A DNA stretch of 64,000 nt, from assembly GCA_026770025.1 (NCBI GenBank), contig JAMXDE010000047.1:124001-188000 (forward strand). Reading direction: 5' to 3'. The notes under the pieces were generated by a model. The model had not been told where the DNA came from. It searched no databases and saw nothing but the letters and a program-made list of their open reading frames with translations. Below, piece after piece: positions 29,510 through 39,900 of the stretch. The DNA is from Craspedostauros australis (lineage: Eukaryota > Bacillariophyta > Bacillariophyceae > Mastogloiales > Achnanthaceae). The stretch's first letter is position 1. Every line of letters begins with the position of its first letter. A program made the translations under genes and the position numbers.

Positions 29510-32365
29510 ATGATCCACGCCAAGGCAGCCTTCTTTGCCTTTCTCGCTCTCGCCAACACGGCAACGGTCCACGCCGTGCTCCGCGGCAACCGGACCCCCG
29601 TGGATCCAAGTAAGGAACTCCGCACGGCGATGAACAAGATCCGCGCCCTCAAGGTCGGCGTTGATGGCAACGCGAAGGCGGCAAAACAAAACAAGGCCGA
29701 GCGAGAGCCTGCCACAGACAACCCGAGTACTCCCGAGACCTCTGCGCCAACCGCGTTGCCGACTGGATCGCCGACTGCTGGACCCACGGGCCCTCCGACT
29801 GCCTCGCCGACGCATGAACCGACCAGCCCGCCGACGGGCCCTCCAGCTGAGATGCCCTCAATGCCGCCTACCACTCAACCAACATCTGACCCAGCTCCCT
29901 TCGATGCCGCCATCGAAGTCGCTTGCAACCCAGACGGTGCCACCGCCCTCACCCTCACCCTTGCAGAAGCCAGCGCCAAGACCATCATCTGCGATGCCAC
30001 CAAGCCATCGTGCCGCGAGGCCGTGACTGCCGTGAAGGAATCCGCAGAGCTGCAGAACTTCTTCGCTTGTGCTGGAGACCTCAGCGAAGGAGCCGCGCGC
30101 AAGCTCTTCAACAAGTACGCAACAGACACTGTGCTCGCTGAGCAACTCACGATGATCGCCTCCACTAGCGCGACCCTCGTCACTGAACGTCCGGATGCCA
30201 TGAACGAAGCATGCGCGGCCATCGCTGCGATGCAATCGCCTGCCGTCGCAGACCCATGCTGCCAGGGATCCTCGGGGTGCACTTCTGCCGCCGCCTCCGC
30301 TTCCAGCTCTCCACCATTCATGACCGTCGCCATCACCAGCTGCACCGGCGACAGCGCATGCAAGAACATCGGACCAAATCCCCTCATCCTGGACTCGTCG
30401 TGCACTGGCGTGAGTGCATGCGAATCCATGAATGAAAATGATCTCAATCCATCCGTTGCGGGGGTCACTTTCGTGGGTGAAGCCTCATGCACCAATCCAG
30501 GATCATGCGAGGGAGTGGGGCACCGCTCGTACGGGAATGTCGTCGTCCTGGGCGCCTCTTGCGTTGGCTCCGACACGTGCAACGCAGCCGGACGCCGCAG
30601 TGAGCAGCAGACCTCCAACCGTTTCCCAAGCCACATCCACATTGGACCGAATGCATGCGTTGGCATCGATGCCTGCAAGGATACCCATTCTACAGTCAAT
30701 CATGGCAGTGCCGGCAAGCGTGAAGGGAGTCTGACCATTGGCGACGGCAGTTGCACACAGGATCGCTCCTGCGAAAAGATTGGCTTCAACGACAGGTTGG
30801 GAATGGATATCATCGTCGCTCCTGGTGAGTGCAGTGTCGCCGGCACTTGCCGGGGATGCATCACCGCAGAAGACTGCGACAACGGTGGGGCGTATCTCAT
30901 CAGCAACACCGATGGAGCTTGCCCCAAGGCAGCCATCAGCTCCGGTGGCAATCCGACTGGAAAGAAGGTGGATGAGTACTGCATTGGGAGAGGCAGCTTG
31001 CCCACAGAGACCCCGACCTTCTTTCCAACACCTCTTCCGACCATCACAAGAAGACCAACCTCCAATCCAACGATCTTGTCGTCTCTGACGCCCTCATATC
31101 TTCCATCAGACACTCCCTCGCAAGTTGCGTCTGAGATGCCGTCAGATATCCCGAGCTCACTCCCGTCAAACAGACCATCGCAAGTTCCGTCCGCCCAGCC
31201 CTCCCAGTCCTCCGAACAGCCGTCCGCACTCCCATCGACCCATCCAACTGACATGCCGTCAGTTGTACCAAGCTCACAGCCTTCGCAACAGCCCACAAGA
31301 ACAAGTAGTCCAACTCTTCCTCCCCCAGCATCCTTCACTGTTGGATGTCTCTCAAAACCGGGTGACGTCTCATCAACGTTCAATGGGATCACTGGTGACT
31401 TATTGTGCGATGGTGCAACAGGCACATGCGCGGAGTTCGTCTCCATGCTTGACGCTCTGGCTGAGGGGAAGCGCAAGATGGTCATGAGCATCTTTGGATG
31501 CAATGAGAACGACCCTCCACAGCCGGCGACATTGGAGGTGGCGCAGAAACGCTTCAATAACATCAAGAACGAAGAAAGTGTGACCAGTGCATTGTTGGCG
31601 ATCGTGAACGAGGACAAGAAGCTCTTCACTGGCAGCGCGTCTGTGGTGACAAATGCGTGCAGTGACGACTGCTGCAGCGGTGAAATACCTTGCACCATTG
31701 GTCCTGTTGGTGGCGGTGGTGTGATGACGGTGAGCTCAGGGTCGTGTCATGGAAGATTTGCCTGCGCAAACGTGCCTCCCAATGCAATCATGCTTGACAG
31801 TTGCAAGGGAGACAGTGCTTGCCCTGGGGTGGGCAATTTTTCTCCAGATCAGCCAGCTGCTGAGGTCGAAGTCGGATTCAGGGTGATCGGACCCAGGGCT
31901 TGTGTTGTAGGCCGGAGTTGCAATGCTTTGGGAGTGAATGTCTTTGGCAATATACGAGTGGAAGAAGGAGCATGCGATGGAGCATCTGCATGCGATACCA
32001 TTGCGCAGCGCGACGACCAAGGGTCTACAACCACGGATCCGATCGTGGCAAGTGTCTTTGTTGGAAAGAATGCGTGCAAAGGATACACCGCTTGCTACAG
32101 ATTGCATCAATCAAGGAACAGAGTTGCAGGAAGTGTGATCATCGAAGACGGTGCCTGCTCGGACGAGTACACGTGTACCCAACTTGGCAACAGTGACGAC
32201 GCAACCAATGACATCATCATCAGAGCAGGAGTCTGCACGACAGCCGCCACCTGCACCGACTGCGCCAGGGCATCATTGTGTGATTCACCCACAGAAACGT
32301 ACGTAATTGAAGACCCTGCCACGGAATGTCCTGACCCAGTCCAATCTGCCTGCAGAGTCGTGTAA
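29510..32365 (+). CDS. Secreted two-module Cys-repeat protein with Pro/Thr/Ser linkers (951 aa)
   Basis: The ATG at 29510 is chosen because it starts a clear signal peptide (about residues 1-22, hydrophobic core FFAFLALA, cleavage near VHA). A Pro/Thr linker follows (about 72-128). Module A (about 130-495) has a helical head with paired Cys and then repeats of the form SCxGxxAC, each with a beta-strand-like stretch, suggesting a disulfide-rich solenoid or beta-helix. A second Pro/Ser/Thr linker spans about 500-608. Module B (about 609-945) has the same head and repeats as module A, so the protein arose by internal duplication. PT/PS linkers of this kind are common in diatom cell-surface proteins, and a cell-wall or extracellular role is inferred. 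No enzyme motif or transmembrane anchor was seen. The frame has no intron. Confidence 0.88.
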   Translation: MIHAKAAFFAFLALANTATVHAVLRGNRTPVDPSKELRTAMNKIRALKVGVDGNAKAAKQNKAEREPATDNPSTPETSAPTALPTGSPTAGPTGPPTASPTHEPTSPPTGPPAEMPSMPPTTQPTSDPAPFDAAIEVACNPDGATALTLTLAEASAKTIICDATKPSCREAVTAVKESAELQNFFACAGDLSEGAARKLFNKYATDTVLAEQLTMIASTSATLVTERPDAMNEACAAIAAMQSPAVADPCCQGSSGCTSAAASASSSPPFMTVAITSCTGDSACKNIGPNPLILDSSCTGVSACESMNENDLNPSVAGVTFVGEASCTNPGSCEGVGHRSYGNVVVLGASCVGSDTCNAAGRRSEQQTSNRFPSHIHIGPNACVGIDACKDTHSTVNHGSAGKREGSLTIGDGSCTQDRSCEKIGFNDRLGMDIIVAPGECSVAGTCRGCITAEDCDNGGAYLISNTDGACPKAAISSGGNPTGKKVDEYCIGRGSLPTETPTFFPTPLPTITRRPTSNPTILSSLTPSYLPSDTPSQVASEMPSDIPSSLPSNRPSQVPSAQPSQSSEQPSALPSTHPTDMPSVVPSSQPSQQPTRTSSPTLPPPASFTVGCLSKPGDVSSTFNGITGDLLCDGATGTCAEFVSMLDALAEGKRKMVMSIFGCNENDPPQPATLEVAQKRFNNIKNEESVTSALLAIVNEDKKLFTGSASVVTNACSDDCCSGEIPCTIGPVGGGGVMTVSSGSCHGRFACANVPPNAIMLDSCKGDSACPGVGNFSPDQPAAEVEVGFRVIGPRACVVGRSCNALGVNVFGNIRVEEGACDGASACDTIAQRDDQGSTTTDPIVASVFVGKNACKGYTACYRLHQSRNRVAGSVIIEDGACSDEYTCTQLGNSDDATNDIIIRAGVCTTAATCTDCARASLCDSPTETYVIEDPATECPDPVQSACRVV

Positions 32366-34199
32366 CCATCACATACGTAGCCACACATACTATCATGCTT
32401 TGACTCGTACTCTACCACCATTTTCCGATCTTGCTCTGGCAAAGCAGAGCACTCTGTGGTGATGATGTAAACTCTAGCTTCACTTGTGTCTTCTACATTA
32501 TCTCAGTCACTAATCGAGTTAGTCAGGAATCGGATGTTCTGAAGAACCAAATTGCCGCACCTCCCACACGTGAAATGCCGAGCGTTGTGAAACAATATAT
32601 TACCGCACCTCCCACTGTGGATCTTTGTCACATCAAAAATGTGAGCTGCACGATTGAGGCGGAGAACACCGCATGACGAAGGCGAACCTGATTGTGATGT
32701 GCATGACCTCAATGCAGGAATGGGGGTCACACACATATGTTGCAGGAGGCGGCGATGTTGGATTCATGACCAGCATCTCGATACACAAGACTATGGCCCC
32801 CATGTCACAACGAGCAAGAAAAGAGTATCCAAGACAGGCCAGCAACACGAAGTGTGAGATGGCTTGTGAACGGATCCCTGATGACAAACCAGTAAAAGAT
32901 CGGCAAAGTATTGGCACAGTATTGGAGAAGTATCAGAGATGTCCCAGGATGAGACACTGGGAAAGCAATCATCCAAGTTGCTCTTGTGAAGTATGGGAGA
33001 CTGTGATCTGATCGAATGGAATGAGTCAAGCGATGACTGTGAATCAACACTGTCTACACTAACAAAACTATAGGTGGAGAGCAGGAGATGGAATATCTGA
33101 GATGCATGATGAGATTCACTTGATACTGCAAGATGAGATGTACATGGAGTACATGCTGCATGACATGATGAAGCAGGAGACAGCACTGCATGAGCAAGGG
33201 CAAGACTGTGTGCTACTGTGGATTTTGTATGCTTTGGCAAATGGAATTGAAAGAGATGGTGATGTTGTACTCACAGTTCCAACAATGCAATAACATGAAT
33301 AGGTAACCAGAGACTACAACTAGAGACTGGGTACCCCGGATTTCCAACAGGTGTTGGCAAATTCTGTGCACAGTAATTCCCTACTGATAGACAGTGATGT
33401 AATTGCTGTTTCTGTTTGCTATTTCATTATGTCGGTGGTTGAGTATCTCTGCAGATAGTTCTCAAGTATGAGTTCACACAAGATCCACTCTTGCGTTTCC
33501 GCCTCTACAAGTCCTTGTCTCTCTCTCCCTCATGATAATCATACGCATACTCTCCGCGTTGATCATCCACCTCTCATATTGGTCTCTTGCCTTACATGTA
33601 GTAGATGCTTGGCATGGTTCACATGTTGCACTTTGAAGATCTTGCCTGCTCTCAGTCATTGCATCTTCGCAATCTTGTTCTGGTGTGGAGATGACCCATG
33701 ATGTGGCAATGACATCTCCTGTGTATACGTCACTTGACACCGTTCCATGGCTCTGTCGATTCCACATTCCATTGATGATGCTTTAAGTTGTCGGGGTTGG
33801 TGTCGCTTCAGGTTCAGTTGGGAACTAGATCAATTTAAACTCAACATCATGTGTTTGACGGATGGCGACCATACCGAATATCTGATGCTCTCAAATTGAG
33901 TCGTGACAAGTTTCCAATGAAACTGTGGATGGGCGGACGTACCAAGTCTGTGATGTGTTTCATCCGATTACTGGTTGTAGATCGAACATATATCGACAGC
34001 ATCTGTGCATGGAGTGAGAGGAGAATTGTGTGAGCAATGCACATAAGCATATGTACATTCTGACACCCTTTCTGTGTGCATTCAGTCATTTGTTTTCCTC
34101 TGATGTCTCAAGGTATGACTTCTTGTGCTCATGTTGCATGTCAGGCTTGATGTTCTTGGTGAATCCGTTGCCTCTGTTGTGCTTGTATTTGACAAAGAT
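32366..34199. other. Intergenic region
   Basis: No supported gene. It contains the second copy of the dispersed repeat (32519-32646), 150 bases after the secreted-protein stop. Short plus frames such as 32673-33011 and 33102-33293 show no recognisable domain. Confidence 0.5.
32519..32646 (+). repeat. Dispersed ~125-bp repeat, copy 2
   Basis: It is the inverted counterpart of 15432-15556 with the same two GCCGCACCTCCCA-type blocks, here read from the other strand. The copies lie 17 kb apart and are clearly diverged, so this is not a recent local duplication. Confidence 0.75.
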
Positions 34200-34229
34200 G
34201 ATCTAAATGGGTTTGTTGGTGACTATGTT

Positions 34230-34664
34230 TCATATGTAGTGGTGACACATGCCAATGTGGCACAATTTTTGGGATGTTGATGGGTTCTTGGCAATGAAGA
34301 TCACGCTGATGCTGTCCATGCGGACCGCGATCGGTGTCTTCAATGGAATCCCAACACTATTGAGTTGTTGCATCATAAAGAAGATCTCCTTTGCTGCTTT
34401 GTAAAGAGCAACGTATTCCACCTCAGATGAACTGAGTATCACAGCCTTCTGTGCATTGGATTGCCATAGGATCGGTGCCTGGCATAGGTACAGGATGAAA
34501 CCTCCCACACTGATTTGCGTATCCTTGTCTCCTGCATATTCGCTATCGCAGAAGGGTTCCATGTCCCAACTGTTGGTGTTTGGCTGTACCGGGTGAATCT
34601 TCAATCCGTAGTGCTGTGTACACAGCATTAACAGCATCATGATGGCAATGCCTTGGAGATCCAA
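34230..34664 (-). pseudogene. Copia RNase H relic
   Basis: A 144-codon stretch shows the Copia RNase H pattern: CDSEYAGD (first Asp), the SVGGFILYL block, SSSEVEYVAL (Glu) and the VRMDSISVIFIAKNP block (third Asp). Sequence before it (34665-34760) seems to continue towards RT in another frame. No LTR or other domain was found, so this is an isolated old fragment. It is not closely similar to either other Copia element in the window. Confidence 0.85.
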
Positions 34665-36660
34665 CCTGCTTCAACCATGGCAGGGAATCCAACAGCAAAT
34701 TCCGACAACAACAGCTGCAGCCACTTGATTGCAACTTCAACAGAATACTGAGTGGCACGATCTATTTGGCATTGCAAAGCAACATCAGATTGAAGATGGA
34801 GTAGAAGAGGCAGCTGGTCTGTACTCTACACACTGTACCATGAGGATCGGTGCAGAGTCATGTCAACTGTGAGGACATCGTTTCTTCATCCTACTATTGC
34901 AACTAACTATTCTATTGTAACAAACTCAAAAACACACACAACAATGAGATTAGGGCAACAAGCATCACCCTAATTCCTTGTTCTGTAACACTCTACTTCG
35001 ACGAACTCGCTCCATGTGAACTGCATCAAACGGCAATCCCGAAACCGGCAGTTCGCGACGTGTTTCCCAACAAATCGTGTCATTTTCGAGAGGAGTAACG
35101 CGATGGTGAGTCGCGACATCTTTGACGTTCCATCACATTCCTCGATTCTGGTCCGAACCGTCCTCGAGTTGGCGGTTGTGCTCTTACTTGTACCAGTTGT
35201 TGCAGCGCCAAGCCACACACACACGTTGTGGGACACGTGGATGATGGAAAGCGATTTGTGTCACTGGGACAACAGGCCAATCCGCTGTGACATCCAAATG
35301 TCACCGTCGTCGCAGACCAAAAAGGCCCGCGTTTGGTGAGAAGCGAGAGGCGAACCAGGTCGAAGACCCAGCGGGAGCACAATTGCGCCCAAACTCCGAT
35401 CTTCGGAACGTCGTCACGAGCAGCCCATGGTAGACGTATGTGGTGGTACGACGTTGCACGATCACGTACGAGGTCTGTCCAAGAAAGACACAGAGATGAT
35501 TTGTCCGATCCACGTGTGATGGGAATGACCTGCCGAAGATAAAATCCCCTGGCTACGAAGTCATCCCAAACTTTCTTAAATGTTGACTCAGAGAACGATT
35601 TGTCTCGGTTGGCGATGCGTTGTCAACAACTCGCGCAGATGTCGTGTGACAAAAGTCGATCGAGCGTATGTTTTGCATACACGAGCAGTCGTTAAGCGAA
35701 GCCCATTCCAGCGCCTCCTAATTGCAAGGCAAATGGAAGGACCCAATGGGTTTCCACCAATGTCAAAACGGATATATTCTTCTATCCTCATCGTGTTTTG
35801 TGCGTGAGCGTCCACGGTGCGAAAGAGCTCGTATGCACCAATTCAGTAGAAGTACGCACGCCCGGTTCCAAGAAAGTGGTGGAACGCTCGTGCCAACCAA
35901 GTAATCTGCTTCTCTCGCAGTTCATCCCAAAAAGAGAGTGGGCGGAACGCGAAGACATCGCCGCAACAACAACGATCACGGCAACGACCCACGACGCACA
36001 GCAAAGAAAAAAGGGGCACAACAGGAGACATGGAAACCACGGACAACTGTGACGATGAGGCACATACGCGTGGAGTACCGGAGCTCGTGGAATACTTATC
36101 CTGTCGGTATGACAATACGGGCATTGTCCCCGTAGGTAGCTCGTAGTTGTTGCCACTGCGGTACTCGGATGTGAAATTGTACGGTTTGTTGCACCGAATC
36201 GGCACGGCGCAGGTACTATGACGACCAGCTCTCCGAATCCACAACAAGAAAAGAAAGCAGGCACAGGCAGCATTGAAAAAGAAGAGCAAGACAACCAAGC
36301 GAATTGTCGTACAAAACGAAAACGGCACCGAAAACGACGGCAACAACAGCAACAAGAAAAGCAGTGGCGGCAACCAAGAAGAAGGTCGGCTGCCAACCAA
36401 GATCCCCCGCAGCCACAGTCGCAAGGACCAGCAACAGACAAGAAGCTGCAAGTACTCGAAGGTCTTTGTCGTAATAGAACGCCACATCGAGTGATCCTGT
36501 TGCGATCGGTGCGCTCGCTGTTCTCAATTGGAACGCAGCATCGGAACTGTGTCACGCTTGTCATTATCGCGATTCCGTTCCAGTTGCATTCCAGTTGCAT
36601 TGCGCTTCGGCACTTCTGCTGAGCTGCTGCTCCATTGTTTCCATCCAACAATCAGCATCA

Positions 36661-36706
36661 GAGAGACAGAGAGACAGAGAGACAGAGAAGGAGGGAGACA
36701 GAGACA
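36661..36706 (+). repeat. (GAGACAGA)n short tandem repeat
   Basis: An imperfect 8-bp unit is repeated about five times in the 5' region, some 270 bases upstream of the ATG of the next gene. Confidence 0.85.
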
Positions 36707-36883
36707 ACATCGACATCACTACTCTGGGACAATCGCAGAGCGGCGTTGCACGGAACTGGCTGTCGATCCATTGACTCGCGGAATCGGTGTTGTTGCCTGA
36801 AGAGCACGACAAGCAGGTCTTCCATCGTTCTTGCTTGGTTCGACAGTTCATGGCGCGCTCTGCGAGCTATTCTATAACATTAC

Positions 36884-36908
36884 ATCACATAATATAAAAC
36901 AATATATA
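36884..36908 (+). promoter_or_regulatory. AT-rich TATA-like stretch before the 36973 gene
   Basis: An AT-rich run including AATATAAAAC and AATATATAGG ends 65 bases before the ATG. Position and composition fit a core promoter, but no transcript start can be seen. Confidence 0.35.
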
Positions 36909-36972
36909 GGACCTTGGACTTTGGCATCCAACAGAGTCCAGGAGACGACAACAGACGACAACAGACAGCAAG

Positions 36973-39900
36973 ATGAGCAACAACATGAACAACAGTGTTC
37001 ATGGCAATCCGGAAGCTGGCGACGATGATGGCTTGGTGACCGAACAGCCCAGCAGCGTGAGGAGCCTCACTCTGGCATCGCTGCAGCAGGAGAGGAGCGA
37101 AAGGCGACTGAGCATTCCGGAAGCCATCAGCGATAGTGATGCCGAAGATGGTCATGCTGAGGGCAACAATGGCAACAGCAACACTCACAATGCCAACAAC
37201 AATAGCAACAACAATAGCAACAACAATAGCAACATCAGCATGAGAGAGGTGAGCGAGATGGACAAGCAGTCGCTGCACCACAGAGTCAAGTCAAGGCGCA
37301 AGTCGCAGCACTCAGCCTGGCGCGCGATGAAGCAGAAGAAGGCCGTTCGCAAGACCTCGGTCCTCTCCAGCCTGGACTTCTGGGAGTCCAACCATTCCAG
37401 CTTCCACAAGGACTCCAGCGTTCGCAGCCTCGACAGCGCCGTCCAGGATTGCACCTCCGCATCTTCGTTTGGAGGGGATGATCTGTCGGTTGCTGCTGCT
37501 CCTTCCATTAGCCATTCTGTCAGCCATGCGGACCTCCCAACTGCGCAACAATCGCTGGTGCAGCAGAGGCTGTCCACCTTCGAGACCGGCCACCATGCCA
37601 AGCGACGCGATGCCATGGCTCTCAACTACAGCCATCACAGCCTTGCCAGCATTACCAGCACATCAACGCAACCTGCAAGCGAAACCGTGTCGTCTCCGGT
37701 GCCCATCACAAGTCCAGGTCTCAGATCAGATGCAGCGTCTCCACAGACTGAAGAGCGGGGGATGACGCTCAAGAGTCGACGCAACACCAGGTCCAGATCT
37801 GTCTCGTTCTCGGAAGCCCAGGGAATGCAGGGAATGCAGGGAATGCAGGGGAACGATGCTTATCAAAGGGAGCTCATCCGGAGGAAGCAACAGCTGCGGT
37901 ACTCGCGCAGAGGCTCCGTCACCAAGCACAAGCTGCAGGCGGAGGTATCGCGTCTGCAACCAACCACTTCCAACGCAAAGGCCATCAACAACAACAGCAA
38001 AAGAGGTATCAGGAAACACGCATATTCCAGATCAAACTCTGTTCAAGCTCTTGGCAAAGCCAAAGCCCTTCCCAAATCAAGCGCACACTCGCTTCCGGCA
38101 ACATCGTTTCACTCGGTCAGTTCCAACGCCTCCTCCTCCTGCGATCTGTCGCCCACCTCGACCTCCGGATCGTCCATCGCTGCTGCCCAAACGAGGCGCC
38201 GATTCATGGACTTGGACAAACCAAGGAGGTTCAGCTCTCTCTCCACCGATTCGGGGGATCTCAGCAACGATGATCACTCTCCACAACAGCAACAACAACA
38301 ACGACAACAACAACAACGACACCACCGTTTTCACCGCAATCACCATCCCATCTCGGAAGATTCGGAAGATGACTTTGAGGAAATGCGCTATCACAGTGAC
38401 GACCTCATCGATTATGGAATGGGAGACGACAGCGACTTTGATCACATGCACATGCAAGATCATGAGGTCGATCTCCATCCCCACACAGACAACGATGACA
38501 ACGATGACAACACTGCCAATGACGATACTGATGATACTGACGAGCGCTCCTCTGCGACCAACACAATGCACGACGACTACGGCTTGTCGCAGAGCCAGAC
38601 CATACGCATGCAGCTGCGTCGTGGTTCCAACGATGCTAGGCGATCCCATTCCCGTTCTCAGACGCACCAATCGCCGGATGCACAACAGCAACAGGCTCGA
38701 ACAAGGCCAGCACCGCGACGCAAGGCCAGGAGGAGGCAATCGAGGTCGATCTCTGTCGACAGCGCCGCTCTGGATAGCTACCAGCACTACACGATGCAGC
38801 TTGCGGGATCCGACGCGTCACCTGAGGGAACCCGCACTGCTCGCAACGCAAGCAATCCAGCCAGTCTAGACAAACCGAGACGAAAGCAGCGTCAACATCA
38901 GCGACAGCAGCAGCGACAGCGACAGGAGGATGATCAACTGCATGGGGATGAGAGGGGAGATGCATCGACGGACGACGGTGAGAGCATACAGTGCACCAGC
39001 GTCCGATCCCAACGCAGCCGATCGGACTCCGTGGGAAGCTGCGACAGCTTCGAATCAATCCAATCCGCCGAGCTCAACGACAATTCAAACTCCATCAGCG
39101 ACAGCGCTGACATGCCTTTCCCAATATCGGCGCACAGCACCCCACCGCGCATGACCCGAAGACGCGTACCGCGACGATGCTCGGTCGTCATCCATCCGGA
39201 TTCAACGCTGTTCAAGGCGGCCGCGGCAGCTGACGACGACGATACCGACGATGCGTCCGCGATGTCAGATAACAGATCCACGGATTCCTGCGGTGCCTGC
39301 TCGGTCAAGTCTGCACCATCGAGGAACACGGGACGTCTCAAGAAGTTCAGAGCACGCACGTCATCAGCCCTGTCCAAGAGCAGGCGCCGCATCTCGGACC
39401 CAATCCGAAACATCGCCAACGGGATCACCGACAACCTCGCATCGGTCTCATCTTCATCGGCGCGCAATCCAAACCCGAGCCGGGAGTCCAGACGTCGAAC
39501 GATTGGTTCCGCTGCCAGGATGCCGAGCGACGCGAGCGCAGACGGCGGCAGCAACAGCAACGAACCAGAACGACGCTCCCTGTCTCCACATGCCCTGTAC
39601 CGCCGCACGAGGCAACTGCGCGGAGGAATGGGACGACCGGTAAGGAGCAGGTCGGTCAATGGCGACAGGAAGGACAACGATGCCAACAGTGACGCTGCTG
39701 CTGCGACAGTGGCAGCCAATTCATCCATAATTGAGGGGCCTAGCAAGCGACCCGTCTCCAACAAGACGAAACGGCGCACGATCTCGATGCAGCCACGGTC
39801 CAACACCGCGAGCCTCGTCGCTCACTTCCAATCCTTCGGGTCCAAATCCAAAGCGGATGGCACGTCCAAAGCAACGAAGCAGGATTCCTGGGTGGACGAC

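Larger units (their letters stand above)
34665..36972. other. Intergenic region upstream of the large disordered protein
   Basis: No gene can be supported. Frames on both strands around 35788-36651 are long because the DNA is rich in CAA, AAC and GAA. None has a domain, although a small Lys/Arg/Gln-rich frame starting with ATG at 36218 cannot be excluded. A GAGACAGA repeat and a TATA-like stretch lie near the right end. Confidence 0.45.

Noticed and set aside
35788-36651. 287-codon minus-strand frame, Cys/Phe/Leu-rich
   Set aside because: Its translation is the antisense of a CAA/AAC/GAA-rich tract, giving Cys and Leu runs. No domain or signal was seen and competing frames lie on the other strand.
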